A stretch of 64,000 bases of DNA from Streptomyces flaveus (GCF_014647675.1 NZ_BMPQ01000011.1:186001-250000); one strand, 5' to 3'; positions 1 to 8,436 are shown, counted from the first letter of the stretch. Notes: generated by a model from the letters alone, not told the origin. Program-made: numbers and translations.

Positions 1-471
1 CGTCGCGGGGAAGCGCGGGTTGGTGAAGCGCCAGCCGAGTGAGGTGTCGTGGACGTCGCCGGGCCGGGACCAGGGTGTGCCCGGCTTGGCCATCACCCAG
101 GGCGCACGGGTCATCGACTCGACCCCGCCGGCCACGACCAGCTCGGCCTCGCCCGCCCGTATCGAGTGCGCGGCGGACGCGACGGCCGTAAGCCCCGAGG
201 CGCACAGCCGGTTGACGGTGTATCCGGGCACGGTGTGCGGAAGTCCGGCCAGCAGTACGGCCATCCGCGCGACGTCCCGGTTGTCCTCTCCGGCCTGGTT
301 CGCGGCGCCGAGGATCACCTCGTCCACGGAGTCGGCTGGTATCCCGGCGCGACGCACGGCCTCGCCGACGACGAGCGCGGCCAGGTCGTCGGGGCGCACG
401 GAGGCCAGGGCGCCGCCGTAACGGCCCTGTGGAGTGCGGGCCCCGTCGATCAGATAGACCTCATCGGACAT
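1..471 (-). CDS. Thiolase (acetyl-CoA/3-oxoadipyl-CoA acyltransferase), 5' part only
   Basis: The gene runs off the left edge of the window, so only the first 157 residues are seen. The protein opens with MSDEVYLIDGARTPQGRYGG, the usual thiolase start, and carries the nucleophilic cysteine in NRLCASGLTA at about residue 90, followed by GGVESMTRAPWV. This is the class of thiolase that ends phenylacetate or 3-oxoadipate breakdown by splitting 3-oxoacyl-CoA. Its start codon overlaps the stop of the paaN fragment upstream by about 10 bases, so the two were probably transcribed together in a phenylacetate-type operon. It resembles the complete thiolase at 36576-37781. The C-terminal His and Cys motifs lie outside the window. 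The family is secure; the exact substrate is inferred. Confidence 0.9.
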   Translation of the reverse strand, partial: MSDEVYLIDGARTPQGRYGGALASVRPDDLAALVVGEAVRRAGIPADSVDEVILGAANQAGEDNRDVARMAVLLAGLPHTVPGYTVNRLCASGLTAVASAAHSIRAGEAELVVAGGVESMTRAPWVMAKPGTPWSRPGDVHDTSLGWRFTNPRFPAT

Positions 472-925
472 CGGCGTGCTCCTCGGCCGGGGCGTGACGG
501 CGGGACTGGAGGACGGCGAAGCGGCCGGTGACGAACGCCGGGTCGGTCAGGGTCGCGTTGGCGGCCGGGTTGGCCGACGTGCCGTGGAAGTCGCTGAAGG
601 CGGCGGACTGGTTGGGGAACACGTCGCCGGTCAGGTTCTCCGACAGATGCACGCCGGCCTCCAGGGCCGTCGCCCGCGCGGCCGCCAGTACGTCCTCGCC
701 GGTCGCGTAGACGCAGGCGGTGAGCGCGCCGTGGCGCCGTACGGTGTCGTGCAGGACGCGCAGGGAGTGCGCGGTGTCGTCGGTGGCGATGACGAAGGAG
801 ACCGGCCCGAACCACTCACTCGTGTAGGTCTTCTCGTCGGCCTCGGCGTCGAGCTGGGCCACCAGCGGAGTGCGGACGACGGCGTCCGGATGGTCGGGGA
901 AGTCGGGATGCTGGTCGGGGGACAT
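461..925 (-). pseudogene. paaN: 3' fragment of paaN (ring-opening enzyme / aldehyde dehydrogenase domain)
   Basis: The 154 residues match only the C-terminal third of PaaN, a protein of about 550 residues. Recognisable blocks are EKTYTSEWFGPVSFVIATD, GVHLSENLTGDVF, NQSAAFSDFHG and FVTGRFAVLQSRRH. The NAD-binding and catalytic-cysteine parts are absent, and only 75 bases separate its apparent start from the stop of bkdC, so the 5' portion was deleted. A GGAG lies 5 bases before the ATG at 925, so the fragment might still be translated. The sequence keeps the NQSAAFSDFHG block that the longer PaaN-like protein at 5323-7041 has lost, so this was probably the genuine paaN. The stop overlaps the thiolase start. 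Confidence 0.75.
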
Positions 926-1000
926 GAAGGCTCCAGGCCGAAAGTTCGGTCGGTTGGTGGGTGCGGTGCGCCCAGGTACGGAGAGGGGGAGCAGGTCGGG

Positions 1001-2545
1001 TCAGACGTCGGCGAGCAGGATCGCCGGGCGTTCCACGCAGTCGGCCACGAAGCGCAGGAAGCCGCCGGCCGTGCCGCCGTCGCAGACCCGGTGGTCGAAG
1101 CTGAGCGACAGCTGCGTGACCTTGCGGACGGCGAGCGCGCCGTCCACCACCCAGGGTTTGTCGACGATGCGGCCGACGCCGAGGAGCGCCGCCTCCGGGT
1201 GGTTGATGATGGGTGTGGAGCCGTCGACGCCGAACACGCCGTAGTTGTTGAGGGTGAAGGTGCCTCCGGTCAGCCGGTCGGGCGGCAGGCTGCCGGTCCG
1301 GGCCAGTTCGGTCAACCGGGCGAGTTCCGCGGCGAGTTGGACCGTCGTCAGCCGGTGGGCGTCGCGGACGACGGGGACGACGAGGCCGCGTTCGGTCTGG
1401 GCGGCGAAGCCCAGGTGCACCTCGTCGTAGCGCAGGATCTCCCGGCGTTCGGTGTCGACGGCCGAGTTCAGCTCGGGGTAGCGGCGGAGACCGGCGACAC
1501 AGATCCGGGCGAACAGGGCCAACAGGCCGACGCGGCGGCCGGGTTCGGCGGCCTCCAGCGCTTTCTTGGCCTGCAGCAGTCCGGTCGCGTCCACGTCGAC
1601 CCAGGTGGTGGCGTCGGGAATCTCGGCCCGGCTGCGGGAGAGCTTGTCCGCGACGGCTTTACGAACGCCTCGGAGCGGGATGCGGACGGGACCGTCTGGG
1701 GCGGTCTCCGGTCGGGGCACGGGCGCCGGTCCCGGTCGGGGCACGGGCGCGGCTTCCAGCCGTGACGCAGGCGTCGGCTCCGCGCTGGCCCGCGCGCCGG
1801 ACGGTGCCTCCGCGTGCCTCGCGCCCTGGGCGACGGCCTGTTCCACATCCCGCCGTAGGACGACCCCGGCGGGACCGGACGGCACCAGCACGGTGAGGTC
1901 GACTCCGTGGTCCCGCGCCATCCTGCGCACGAGAGGCGAGATGACCCGGGGAGCGTGCGGCTCGATCGCCGGCGCCGCCTCGGCCACGGGCCCGGGGATC
2001 GCCGTAGCGGCCCCAGCGCGTCGGCGGCGACGGCGCAGTGCCGGTTCGTGTCCGGTGCCGTAGCCGATCAGCACGTTGCCGGATCCGGCCTGCTCTTCCT
2101 CCCGGTACCGCACTGCGGCCGGGTCGGCCGGTACCGGTCCCGCCACGGGCTTACCGGACGGCAACGAGCCGAGGGCCTCGCCCATGCCGCCGCCCGGTCC
2201 GTCGGCCGAGCCGGACCAGCGGGCCCCGGTACCGAATTCGCCGGGCGACGGATCGCCCGAGCCGTCACCTGCGCCGCCCCCGCCGGAGGTAATTGCCCCC
2301 ACAGTGATCAGCGGTTCCCCCACCCCCACCGCCGAACCCGCCTCCGCATGCAGCCGCAGCACCGTGCCCGCGTACGGCACCGGCACCTCGACCGCGGCCT
2401 TGGCGGTTTCCACCTCGACCACGATCTGGTCGATCGTCACGGTGTCGCCGACGGCGACCTTCCACTCGATGATCTCCGCGTCGGTCAGCCCTTCGCCGAG
2501 GTCGGGGAGCTTGAACAGCTGCTCGTGCAGCGTTGCGGTGGTCAT
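1001..2545 (-). CDS. bkdC: Branched-chain 2-oxoacid dehydrogenase E2 (dihydrolipoamide acyltransferase)
   Basis: The 514-residue protein is the core acyltransferase of a 2-oxoacid dehydrogenase complex. An N-terminal lipoyl domain holds the lipoyl lysine K49 in VEVETAKAAVEVPVP. A Pro/Ala/Gly-rich linker follows, then a peripheral subunit-binding domain near residue 215 (ISPLVRRMARDHGVDL). The C-terminal catalytic domain ends with SLSFDHRVCDGGTAGGFL, which contains the active-site DHR-x2-DG motif. It moves acyl groups from E1 to CoA in valine, leucine and isoleucine breakdown and supplies branched starters for fatty acids and polyketides. Its ATG overlaps the bkdB stop (ATGA, 2542-2545), which points to translational coupling. 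The order E1alpha-E1beta-E2 and the adjacent Lrp regulator support the branched-chain type over pyruvate dehydrogenase. Confidence 0.93.
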   Translation of the reverse strand: MTTATLHEQLFKLPDLGEGLTDAEIIEWKVAVGDTVTIDQIVVEVETAKAAVEVPVPYAGTVLRLHAEAGSAVGVGEPLITVGAITSGGGGAGDGSGDPSPGEFGTGARWSGSADGPGGGMGEALGSLPSGKPVAGPVPADPAAVRYREEEQAGSGNVLIGYGTGHEPALRRRRRRAGAATAIPGPVAEAAPAIEPHAPRVISPLVRRMARDHGVDLTVLVPSGPAGVVLRRDVEQAVAQGARHAEAPSGARASAEPTPASRLEAAPVPRPGPAPVPRPETAPDGPVRIPLRGVRKAVADKLSRSRAEIPDATTWVDVDATGLLQAKKALEAAEPGRRVGLLALFARICVAGLRRYPELNSAVDTERREILRYDEVHLGFAAQTERGLVVPVVRDAHRLTTVQLAAELARLTELARTGSLPPDRLTGGTFTLNNYGVFGVDGSTPIINHPEAALLGVGRIVDKPWVVDGALAVRKVTQLSLSFDHRVCDGGTAGGFLRFVADCVERPAILLADV

Positions 2546-3561
2546 GTGACCGCTCCCTTCAACAGGTGCCGGGTGTCGGGCTCGTCGGAGAACTGCAGTC
2601 GGTCGACGGCGTCGAGGATCCGGTCGACGCCGGGCAGGTGCGCGTGCTCCAGCTTCGGCGGCGGGTACGGGATGTCGAAGCCGGCCACCCGCAGCACGGG
2701 CGCGGCCAGCGAGTGGAAGCAGCGCTCCTGCACCCGGGCGGCGATCTCCGCACCGACCCCGGCGAAGCCCTGCGCCTCCTGAACGACCACGCAGCGCCCC
2801 GTCCTCCGCACCGACTCCGTGACGGTCTCGTCGTCGAAGGGCACCAGCGTCCGCAGGTCCACGACCTCCAGCTCGATCCCGTCCTCGGCGGCTGCCTCGG
2901 CAGCGGCCATGGCCACGGGGACCGAGGGGCCGTAGGCCACGATGGTGGCGTCACGCCCCGCGCGCCGGATCGCCGCCCGCCCGAACGGCAGTGCCCCGCG
3001 CGTCTCCAGATCGGTGTCCTCGCGCGACCAGTACAGCTTCTTCGGCTCCAGGAACACCACCGGGTCGGGGTCGGCCACCGCGTCACGCAGCAGCCAGTAG
3101 GCGTCCTCGGCCGTGGCCGGGGTGACGACCTTGAGGCCGGGCGTGTGGGCGTAGTAGGCCTCGCTGGAGTCGCAGTGGTGCTCGACTCCGCCGATCCCGC
3201 CGGCGTAGGGGATGCGGATCACCATCGGCAGGCCGATCCGCCCGCGTGTGCGGTTGCGCAGCTTGGCGACGTGCGAGGCGATCTGCTCGAACGCCGGGTA
3301 GGCGAAGGCGTCGAACTGCATCTCCACCACGGGCCGGAACCCGCCCATCGCCATGCCGACCGCCAGCCCGACGATGCCGGCCTCCGCGAGCGGGGTGTCG
3401 AAGCAGCGCTGCTCGCCGAAGTCGCGGGTCAGCCCGTCGGTGATGCGGAACACGCCGCCCAGCGGGCCGACGTCCTCTCCGAAGACGAGGACCCGTTCGT
3501 CCTCGCCGAGTGCGTCGCGCAGGGCGGTGTTGAGCGCCTGCGCCATCGTGACCTTGGCCAT
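2542..3561 (-). CDS. bkdB: Branched-chain 2-oxoacid dehydrogenase E1 beta subunit
   Basis: The 339-residue protein starts MAKVTMAQALNTALRDAL and has the standard E1beta blocks: VFGEDVGPLGGVFRIT, the FDTPLAEAGIVGLAVGMAMG segment, and IRIPYAGGIGGVEHH. With the alpha subunit it forms the thiamine diphosphate enzyme that decarboxylates branched-chain 2-oxoacids and loads the acyl group on the E2 lipoyl arm. The ATG at 3561 lies 5 bases after the bkdA stop, and the bkdB stop overlaps the bkdC start. Length and motifs are normal. A longer reading in the same frame extends upstream through bkdA but has no family support before MAKVTMAQ, so that start was rejected. Confidence 0.93.
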   Translation of the reverse strand: MAKVTMAQALNTALRDALGEDERVLVFGEDVGPLGGVFRITDGLTRDFGEQRCFDTPLAEAGIVGLAVGMAMGGFRPVVEMQFDAFAYPAFEQIASHVAKLRNRTRGRIGLPMVIRIPYAGGIGGVEHHCDSSEAYYAHTPGLKVVTPATAEDAYWLLRDAVADPDPVVFLEPKKLYWSREDTDLETRGALPFGRAAIRRAGRDATIVAYGPSVPVAMAAAEAAAEDGIELEVVDLRTLVPFDDETVTESVRRTGRCVVVQEAQGFAGVGAEIAARVQERCFHSLAAPVLRVAGFDIPYPPPKLEHAHLPGVDRILDAVDRLQFSDEPDTRHLLKGAVT

Positions 3562-3566
3562 GGTCG

Positions 3567-4688
3567 TCAGTCCTCCTGGGCCTGGGCGGATTCGGCGAGC
3601 TCGGCCGCCAACTGGGCACGCTGCTCCCGCAGTTGCGGGGTGAGATCGGCGTATACGTGGTCGAACAGCTCCAGCGGATCCAGCACGGAGTCTGCGTTCA
3701 TGCCGGCCCGCACCCGCGCCGCCAGTTCCTCGGCCTCCTCCCGCAGCGCCGCCACGTCCTCGTCGGTGAGCGCGCCACGCGAGCGCAGACAGGTCTCCAG
3801 GCGGTCGACCGGGTCGGCGGCCCGCCACTGGTCGACCTCGTCGTTCTCCCGGTAGCGGGTGGCGTCGTCGGCGTTGGTGTGCGCGTCCATGCGGTACGTG
3901 TGCGCCTCGACCAGGACCGGGCCGTTCCCGGCGCGGGCGTGCTCGACGGCCGCGGTCAGTACTGCCAGCACCGCGAGCAGGTCGTTGCCGTCGACCTGCT
4001 CGGCGCGCACCCCGTAGCCGATGCCCTTGTAGGCGAGGGCGGGCGCCGCGGTCTGCCGGGCCAGCGGGACGGAGATCGCGTACTTGTTGTTCTGCACGAA
4101 GAAGACGACCGGGGCGCGGAAGACGGCCGCGAAGTTCAGCGCCTCGTGGAAGTCGCCCTCGCTGGTCGCCCCGTCCCCGACGAGGGCCATCGCCACGCCG
4201 TCCTCGCCCTTGCGGCGCATCGACTCCGCCATGCCGACGGCGTGAAGAACCTGGGTGGCCAGCGGGGTGCACTGGGGTGCGACGCGGGTGGCGGCGGGGT
4301 CGTAGCCGCAGTGCCAGTCGCCGCGCAGCAGCGTCAGCACCTCGACCGGGTCGATGCCACGGGTCACCAGGGCGACGGAGTCGCGGTAGGTCGGGAACAG
4401 CCAGTCGTCCGGGCGCAGTGCGAGCACGGCGCCGATCTGACAGGCCTCCTGACCGCGGCTGGACGGGTAGACCGCGAGGCGGCCCTGCTTGGTGAGGGCG
4501 GTCGCCTGGGTGTCGAACCGGCGGCCCAGGACCATGCGACGCCAGGCCTCGAGCAGGGCCTCGACCTCGGGCTCGGTGTAGTCGGTCGGCTGCTTCGCGA
4601 CCGGTGTGCCGTCCTCGGCCACGAACCGCACCGGCGACAGGGACGGCAGAAGGCCCTGCACCGTCTGGCGGAGGCTCTTCACAGACAT
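3567..4688 (-). CDS. bkdA: Branched-chain 2-oxoacid dehydrogenase E1 alpha subunit
   Basis: The 373-residue protein carries the thiamine diphosphate motif GDGATSEGDFHEALNFAAVF with VFFVQNN at its end, and the phosphorylation-loop-like segment TYRMDAHTNADDATRYR. It is the first gene of the bkd operon and catalyses oxidative decarboxylation of branched-chain 2-oxoacids together with bkdB. I chose ATG 4688 (MSVKSLRQ). A GTG three codons upstream (4697) is an alternative and has a similar distance to the purine-rich AGAAAGCGAG. The operon is transcribed divergently from the Lrp/AsnC regulator at 4809, with 120 bases between them holding a promoter and operator-like sequences. Confidence 0.92.
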   Translation of the reverse strand: MSVKSLRQTVQGLLPSLSPVRFVAEDGTPVAKQPTDYTEPEVEALLEAWRRMVLGRRFDTQATALTKQGRLAVYPSSRGQEACQIGAVLALRPDDWLFPTYRDSVALVTRGIDPVEVLTLLRGDWHCGYDPAATRVAPQCTPLATQVLHAVGMAESMRRKGEDGVAMALVGDGATSEGDFHEALNFAAVFRAPVVFFVQNNKYAISVPLARQTAAPALAYKGIGYGVRAEQVDGNDLLAVLAVLTAAVEHARAGNGPVLVEAHTYRMDAHTNADDATRYRENDEVDQWRAADPVDRLETCLRSRGALTDEDVAALREEAEELAARVRAGMNADSVLDPLELFDHVYADLTPQLREQRAQLAAELAESAQAQED

Positions 4689-4711
4689 GGAGGGCACTCG
4701 CTTTCTCTGGA

Positions 4712-4791
4712 CACTTGACAGGAGAATGGTCGCCGTCGCGGAATATGTGTTCAATAGCTCGGCGGAACAGGCGACGAACTGCCGAATCGAA
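4712..4791 (-). promoter_or_regulatory. bkd operon promoter and putative Lrp/AsnC operator
   Basis: On the minus strand a candidate -35 TTGAAC (4749-4754) and -10 ACCATT (4725-4730) are 18 bases apart and face bkdA. Upstream of the -35 is a conserved block, plus-strand GGCGACGAACTGCCGAA (4770-4786), and downstream is CACTTGACAG (4712-4721). All of these reappear at the same spacing before the aminotransferase gene at 8141-8221. Only the adjacent Lrp/AsnC gene encodes an obvious local regulator for the pair. Promoter strength and binding are inferred. Confidence 0.6.
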
Positions 4792-4808
4792 GAGACCGGG
4801 AGGACAAA

Positions 4809-5309
4809 GTGTCCGAGGAAAACGCCCTGCCGGGGGCGGCGGCCGGACGAACTGCCGTCCCGCTCGACGACATCGACCGGCAGATCCTGAGCCGGCTCCT
4901 CGAGGACGGCCGGATCTCGGTCCGCGCCCTCGCCGAACAGGTGCACATCTCCCGGGCCAACGCCTACACGCGCATCGGCCGGCTCGTGGCCGAGGACGTC
5001 ATCACGGGCTTCACCGCGCAGCTCAACGCCCAGCGGGCGGGCCTGGGCACGAGCGCGTACGTCACAGTGATGATCGACCAGAACGCCTGGCGGAACATCT
5101 CCCGCGAACTGCGCGAGATCCCGTACGTGGAGCATGTCGCCCTCGTCACGGGCGACTTCGACGTCCTGGTGCTGGTGCGCGCGCCGGACAACCTGGCGCT
5201 GCGCAAGGTGGTGCTGGAGAGCATCCAGGCGGTGCCGGGCGTGCGCTCCACCCGCACCTGGCTGGTCTTCGACGAGGTGCGGGGCCGCGGCGCCACCTGG
5301 ACGGACTGA
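4809..5309 (+). CDS. bkdR: Lrp/AsnC family transcriptional regulator, likely controlling bkd
   Basis: The 166-residue protein has an N-terminal AsnC-type helix-turn-helix (DIDRQILSRLLEDGRISVRA, then LAEQVHISRANAYTRIGRL) followed by a RAM effector domain (VTVMIDQNAW, VALVTGDFDVLVLVRAPDN). The GTG at 4809 is preceded at close range by GGGAGGAC, which decides the start. It is divergent from bkdABC, and Lrp proteins that bind branched-chain amino acids or oxoacids are known regulators of such operons. The gene ends only 13 bases before the convergent PaaN-like gene. Assignment as the bkd regulator rests on position and on the duplicated promoter element; the inducer is unknown. Confidence 0.88.
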   Translation: MSEENALPGAAAGRTAVPLDDIDRQILSRLLEDGRISVRALAEQVHISRANAYTRIGRLVAEDVITGFTAQLNAQRAGLGTSAYVTVMIDQNAWRNISRELREIPYVEHVALVTGDFDVLVLVRAPDNLALRKVVLESIQAVPGVRSTRTWLVFDEVRGRGATWTD

Positions 5310-5322
5310 GGGACCGCCGCGG

Positions 5323-7041
5323 TCATACGTCGATCAGCGCGGCGGTGGCGGCAGGGCTCCCCGCGGCGACCGCCGGCCGGTCAGGTGCCGGGACGGGAGC
5401 CGCTGCCGGTGCGCGCCGCCGGGAGCGCACCACGCGGAACCGTCCGGTGACGAAGTGGGCGTCCGCGCCCGGCAGTTCGGCGAGGGCCGAGGACGGGTCG
5501 GCGGGCAGGTCGTCGAGGTTCTCCACGAGATGCACCCCGGCGTCAAGCGCCGCCGTCTCGGCCGCCGCCAGCACCAGCGGGTCGGTGGAGTGCACCGAGA
5601 CGTAGAGCGCGCCGTGCCGCGCCACCGTACGGCGCAGGAGGGCCAGGCTGTGCGAGGTCGAGTCAGTGCCCACCAGGAAGGTCACCGGCCCGGGCCACTC
5701 GCGCGTGTAGACCCGTTCGTCCGAGGCGCGCAGCCGTACCAGCAGCGGACTGCGCAGATCGGCGTACGGGTGGTCGGGATGGGCCACGGGACCGGACGCG
5801 TGCAGGACCGGGCCGCACCGCGCGGCCTCCGTCAGAGCGCTGGACACCTCGTCGGCGGTGATCGCGCCCAGCAGCCTCGCCGCGCGGGCGGGGTGCCCGA
5901 GCAGCCGGTCCACGGCTTCGTCGAGGTCGGCCCCGAGGTCCCGCAGCGTCTTGTGTCCCTCGTCGGTGCTGAAGCCCCGCTCCGGTACCAGGATGTTCTG
6001 CGGCGTGGTGCGCACCGTGCCGTTGCACCGGCACGAGGAGAGGGCGAGACCCCGTACCAGGCCCTGGTAGTCGTCGGTCGAGTCCACGACCACGGTGTTC
6101 AGCCCGGTCCGGTTGGCGAACACGGCGGCCTGGCGGGCGTGTTGTTCCAGCCAGTCGGCGAAGCGCGCGGAGCCCGTGAAGTCGACGATGCGCACCGCCG
6201 GATCCGTGGCCAGTCGCCGGTGCACCTGCCGCTCCGGTTCCGCCACGGCCAGGGTCACGAGGTCCGGGGAGTGACCGGCCTCCGCGAGCACCTGCCGGGC
6301 GACCCGCACCGTGATCGCCAGCGGCAGTACCGAGCGAGGGTGCGGAGCCACGACGACCGGGTTGCCGGTCACCAGGCCGGCGAACAGGCCCGGATACCCG
6401 TTCCAGAGCGGGAAGTCGGGACAGCCGACGAGCAGCGACACCCCACGGGGCACGAGGGTGCAGGTGCCCCGCAGAGTGCACGGCTGCCCGCCCCGTCCGG
6501 TGATTTTCCAGTGCGAGTCGGCCGGCACACGTTCCGACTCGGCGAAGGCCTGGGCCACCACCTGAAGGCCACGGTCCTGGGCGCGCGGCCCGGCGGCGTG
6601 GAAGGCCGCCTGGAGGGGCTGGCCGGTGGTGTGGTGCACCGCGAGGGCCAGTTCGTGGCTGCGGGTGTTGAGCCGGCGCAGGATCTCCACGGCGAGCCCG
6701 GCGCGCTCGTACGGCCCGGCCACCCGCCAGCCGGCCGCCGCCCGCCCCGCCGCCGCGACCAGCTCCGCGGGATCGCAGCGCGGGTAGGCGATGGCCGGAC
6801 CGACGCCGTACGGCGACGCCTCCGTGCGCACAAGACCTGTCTCGCCGGGCTGCGGCAGGGCGAAGGTCCGTCCCAGCAGCGAGCGGAACACCTTTCCCGC
6901 CGTGCGGGTCGACCTCATGCCCGCGTCGGCCGCGTCCTGGCCGGTCGCCTCGGTGAAGGGGCGTCGGCACTCACCGGCGGCGCTCGCGCGAACGATGCTC
7001 TGCAGCAGCTCGTGGTGCCGTTCGTAGGGACCGGGGCGCAT
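5323..7041 (-). CDS. PaaN-like aldehyde dehydrogenase homologue with altered active site
   Basis: The 572-residue protein follows PaaN along its length: an N-terminal helical part, RGVSLLVGCPDFPLWNGYPG, VDFTGSARFADWLE, and a C-terminal TREWPGPVTFLVGTD block like that of the paaN fragment at 461-925. Where PaaN enzymes normally read about SGQMCTTPQN, with the catalytic cysteine, this protein reads CNGTVRTTPQN, so Arg appears to replace Cys. The NQSAAFSDFHG block near the C terminus is also missing. It begins 5 bases after the aminotransferase stop and surely shares its transcript. It could be a non-catalytic or repurposed PaaN relative acting with that enzyme. The family call is secure; loss of aldehyde dehydrogenase activity is inferred from remembered family motifs. 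Confidence 0.8.
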   Translation of the reverse strand: MRPGPYERHHELLQSIVRASAAGECRRPFTEATGQDAADAGMRSTRTAGKVFRSLLGRTFALPQPGETGLVRTEASPYGVGPAIAYPRCDPAELVAAAGRAAAGWRVAGPYERAGLAVEILRRLNTRSHELALAVHHTTGQPLQAAFHAAGPRAQDRGLQVVAQAFAESERVPADSHWKITGRGGQPCTLRGTCTLVPRGVSLLVGCPDFPLWNGYPGLFAGLVTGNPVVVAPHPRSVLPLAITVRVARQVLAEAGHSPDLVTLAVAEPERQVHRRLATDPAVRIVDFTGSARFADWLEQHARQAAVFANRTGLNTVVVDSTDDYQGLVRGLALSSCRCNGTVRTTPQNILVPERGFSTDEGHKTLRDLGADLDEAVDRLLGHPARAARLLGAITADEVSSALTEAARCGPVLHASGPVAHPDHPYADLRSPLLVRLRASDERVYTREWPGPVTFLVGTDSTSHSLALLRRTVARHGALYVSVHSTDPLVLAAAETAALDAGVHLVENLDDLPADPSSALAELPGADAHFVTGRFRVVRSRRRAPAAAPVPAPDRPAVAAGSPAATAALIDV

Positions 7042-7046
7042 GGCCG

Positions 7047-8093
7047 TCAGCCTCTCCAGCTCGCCGCGAGCGCGAGGAGGGCGTCGTTCTCCTCCGGCAG
7101 CCCGATCGTGACCCGGACGCCCTCGCCGAGGAACGGGCGGACCATGACCTTCCCGTCCGCGCAGTGCAGGGCGAAGTCCCCGCTGTCGCCGCCGAGCGGC
7201 AGCCAGACGAAATTGGACTGGGAGTCGGGCACATCATGGCCGAGCGCCCGCAACCGCCCGGTGACACGGTCGCGTTCGGCGACCGTGAGGGCGGCCCGCC
7301 GGGCGACCTCCATGCCTTCGCCGAGAGCTACGACGGCGGCCCGCTGAGCGAGAGCGCTGACGCTGAATGGCACCTGCGTCCGGCGCACGTGCGCGGCGAT
7401 GCCGGGCGGCGCGACGCAGTAGCCGACACGCAGCCCCGCCAGGCCGTACGCCTTCGAGAAGGTCCGCAGCACCGCCACGTTCGGCCGGTCGCCGAGGAGG
7501 GCGAGGCCGTCGGGGACCCGGGCGGGATCGGTGTACTCCCGGTACGCCTCGTCGACGACGATCAGCACGTCCCGCGGCACCCGGTCCGCGAAGTCGGTCA
7601 GGGCCCGCGCGCCGACCGCCGTGGAGGTCGGATTGTTGGGGTTGCACACGAAGACCAGCCGGGTCCGGGCGGTGATCGCCGCCGCCATGGCGTCGAGGTC
7701 GAGGGCGTGGTCGCGCAGGGACACCCGCACCGCCGTACCGCCCGCTACGGCGGTGAGGATCGGGTACGCCTCGAACGACCGCCAGCCGAAGACGACCTCG
7801 TCACCGGGCCCCACGACGGTGTGCAGCAACTGCCCGCACACCTCGGAGGAACCGGCGCCCACCGCGATCCGGTCCGGCTCGACCCCGTGGTGCGCCGCCA
7901 GGGCCTCGACGAGCGGGGCGGCGTGCAGATCGGGGTACCGCGACACACCGCCGGCGGCCTCCGCGAGGGTCGTGGCCACCCCCGGCAGCAACCCGTGCGG
8001 GGATTCGTTGCTGGCCAGCACGACGGCCCCGGGCAGTTTGCGGCCCGGGACGTAGGCGGGCAGCTGGGACAGGGACGCACGGACACGCACCAT
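7047..8093 (-). CDS. Histidinol-phosphate/aromatic aminotransferase family (class I PLP)
   Basis: The 348-residue protein is a fold-type I PLP aminotransferase of the HisC branch. The PLP lysine sits in RTFSKAYGLAGLRVGY, with VFVCNPNNPTST and VVDEAYREY before it and an Arg-containing C terminus (VRPFLGEGVRVTIG). Actinobacterial members outside the his operon often act on phenylalanine or other aromatic amino acids. No his genes are nearby; it is paired with a PaaN-like gene and shares promoter architecture with bkd, which fits amino acid breakdown. ATG 8093 (MVRVRASLSQLPAY) matches family starts; an extended start at 8183 would run through the conserved promoter. Substrate specificity is not proven by sequence. 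Confidence 0.85.
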   Translation of the reverse strand: MVRVRASLSQLPAYVPGRKLPGAVVLASNESPHGLLPGVATTLAEAAGGVSRYPDLHAAPLVEALAAHHGVEPDRIAVGAGSSEVCGQLLHTVVGPGDEVVFGWRSFEAYPILTAVAGGTAVRVSLRDHALDLDAMAAAITARTRLVFVCNPNNPTSTAVGARALTDFADRVPRDVLIVVDEAYREYTDPARVPDGLALLGDRPNVAVLRTFSKAYGLAGLRVGYCVAPPGIAAHVRRTQVPFSVSALAQRAAVVALGEGMEVARRAALTVAERDRVTGRLRALGHDVPDSQSNFVWLPLGGDSGDFALHCADGKVMVRPFLGEGVRVTIGLPEENDALLALAASWRG

Positions 8094-8140
8094 GCTGGAC
8101 TCGCTTCTGCAGCGCTGGGGCCCGAGGCCTCGCCGTCGGG

Positions 8141-8221
8141 CACTTGACAGCCAAATCGTGAGGAGAGGACGACAAGTACTCAACTGTTTGGGAAATTCGG
8201 CTACGAATCGCCGAAATCGAG
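8141..8221 (-). promoter_or_regulatory. Aminotransferase promoter with bkd-like operator
   Basis: Minus-strand -35 TTGAGT (8178-8183) and -10 ACGATT (8154-8159) are 18 bases apart. CACTTGACAG (8141-8150) and GGCTACGAATCGCCGAA (8199-8215) match the bkd promoter with the same offset of 58 bases. From 8222 to 8436 I see only a short open stretch ending at a TGA near 8371 with no start codon, and nothing else convincing before the lipoprotein gene. Confidence 0.6.
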
Positions 8222-8436
8222 GCAGTTGGCCAGCAAACCGTCTCCCGGCGAGCCCTGCGGAACCTTTGGCACGAGACGGACGGCGCGCCCTCCGCGGGGC
8301 GCATGCTCGTCTCCTTGATCACGGGACGGACACAGCGGGCCATCGAGGCCCCCGCCGCGGGCGAGGCGTGAGCAGACTGCTCGCCGCCCGAGCCGCGCGA
8401 TGTCCGCGGCCCGCCCTGTTCCGATCGAGGGAGACC

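Noticed and set aside
1907..2782. Long plus-strand frames opposite bkdC and bkdB
   Set aside because: Arg/Gly/Pro-rich shadow translations of high-GC genes without any recognisable domain.
7047..8093. Histidine biosynthesis hisC
   Set aside because: No other his genes are near and it is paired with a PaaN-like gene under a bkd-type promoter.
8171..8371. Open frame reading YSTVWEIRLRIAEIE... before the lipoprotein gene
   Set aside because: It looks protein-like but has no ATG, GTG or TTG start in frame and overlaps the conserved aminotransferase promoter.
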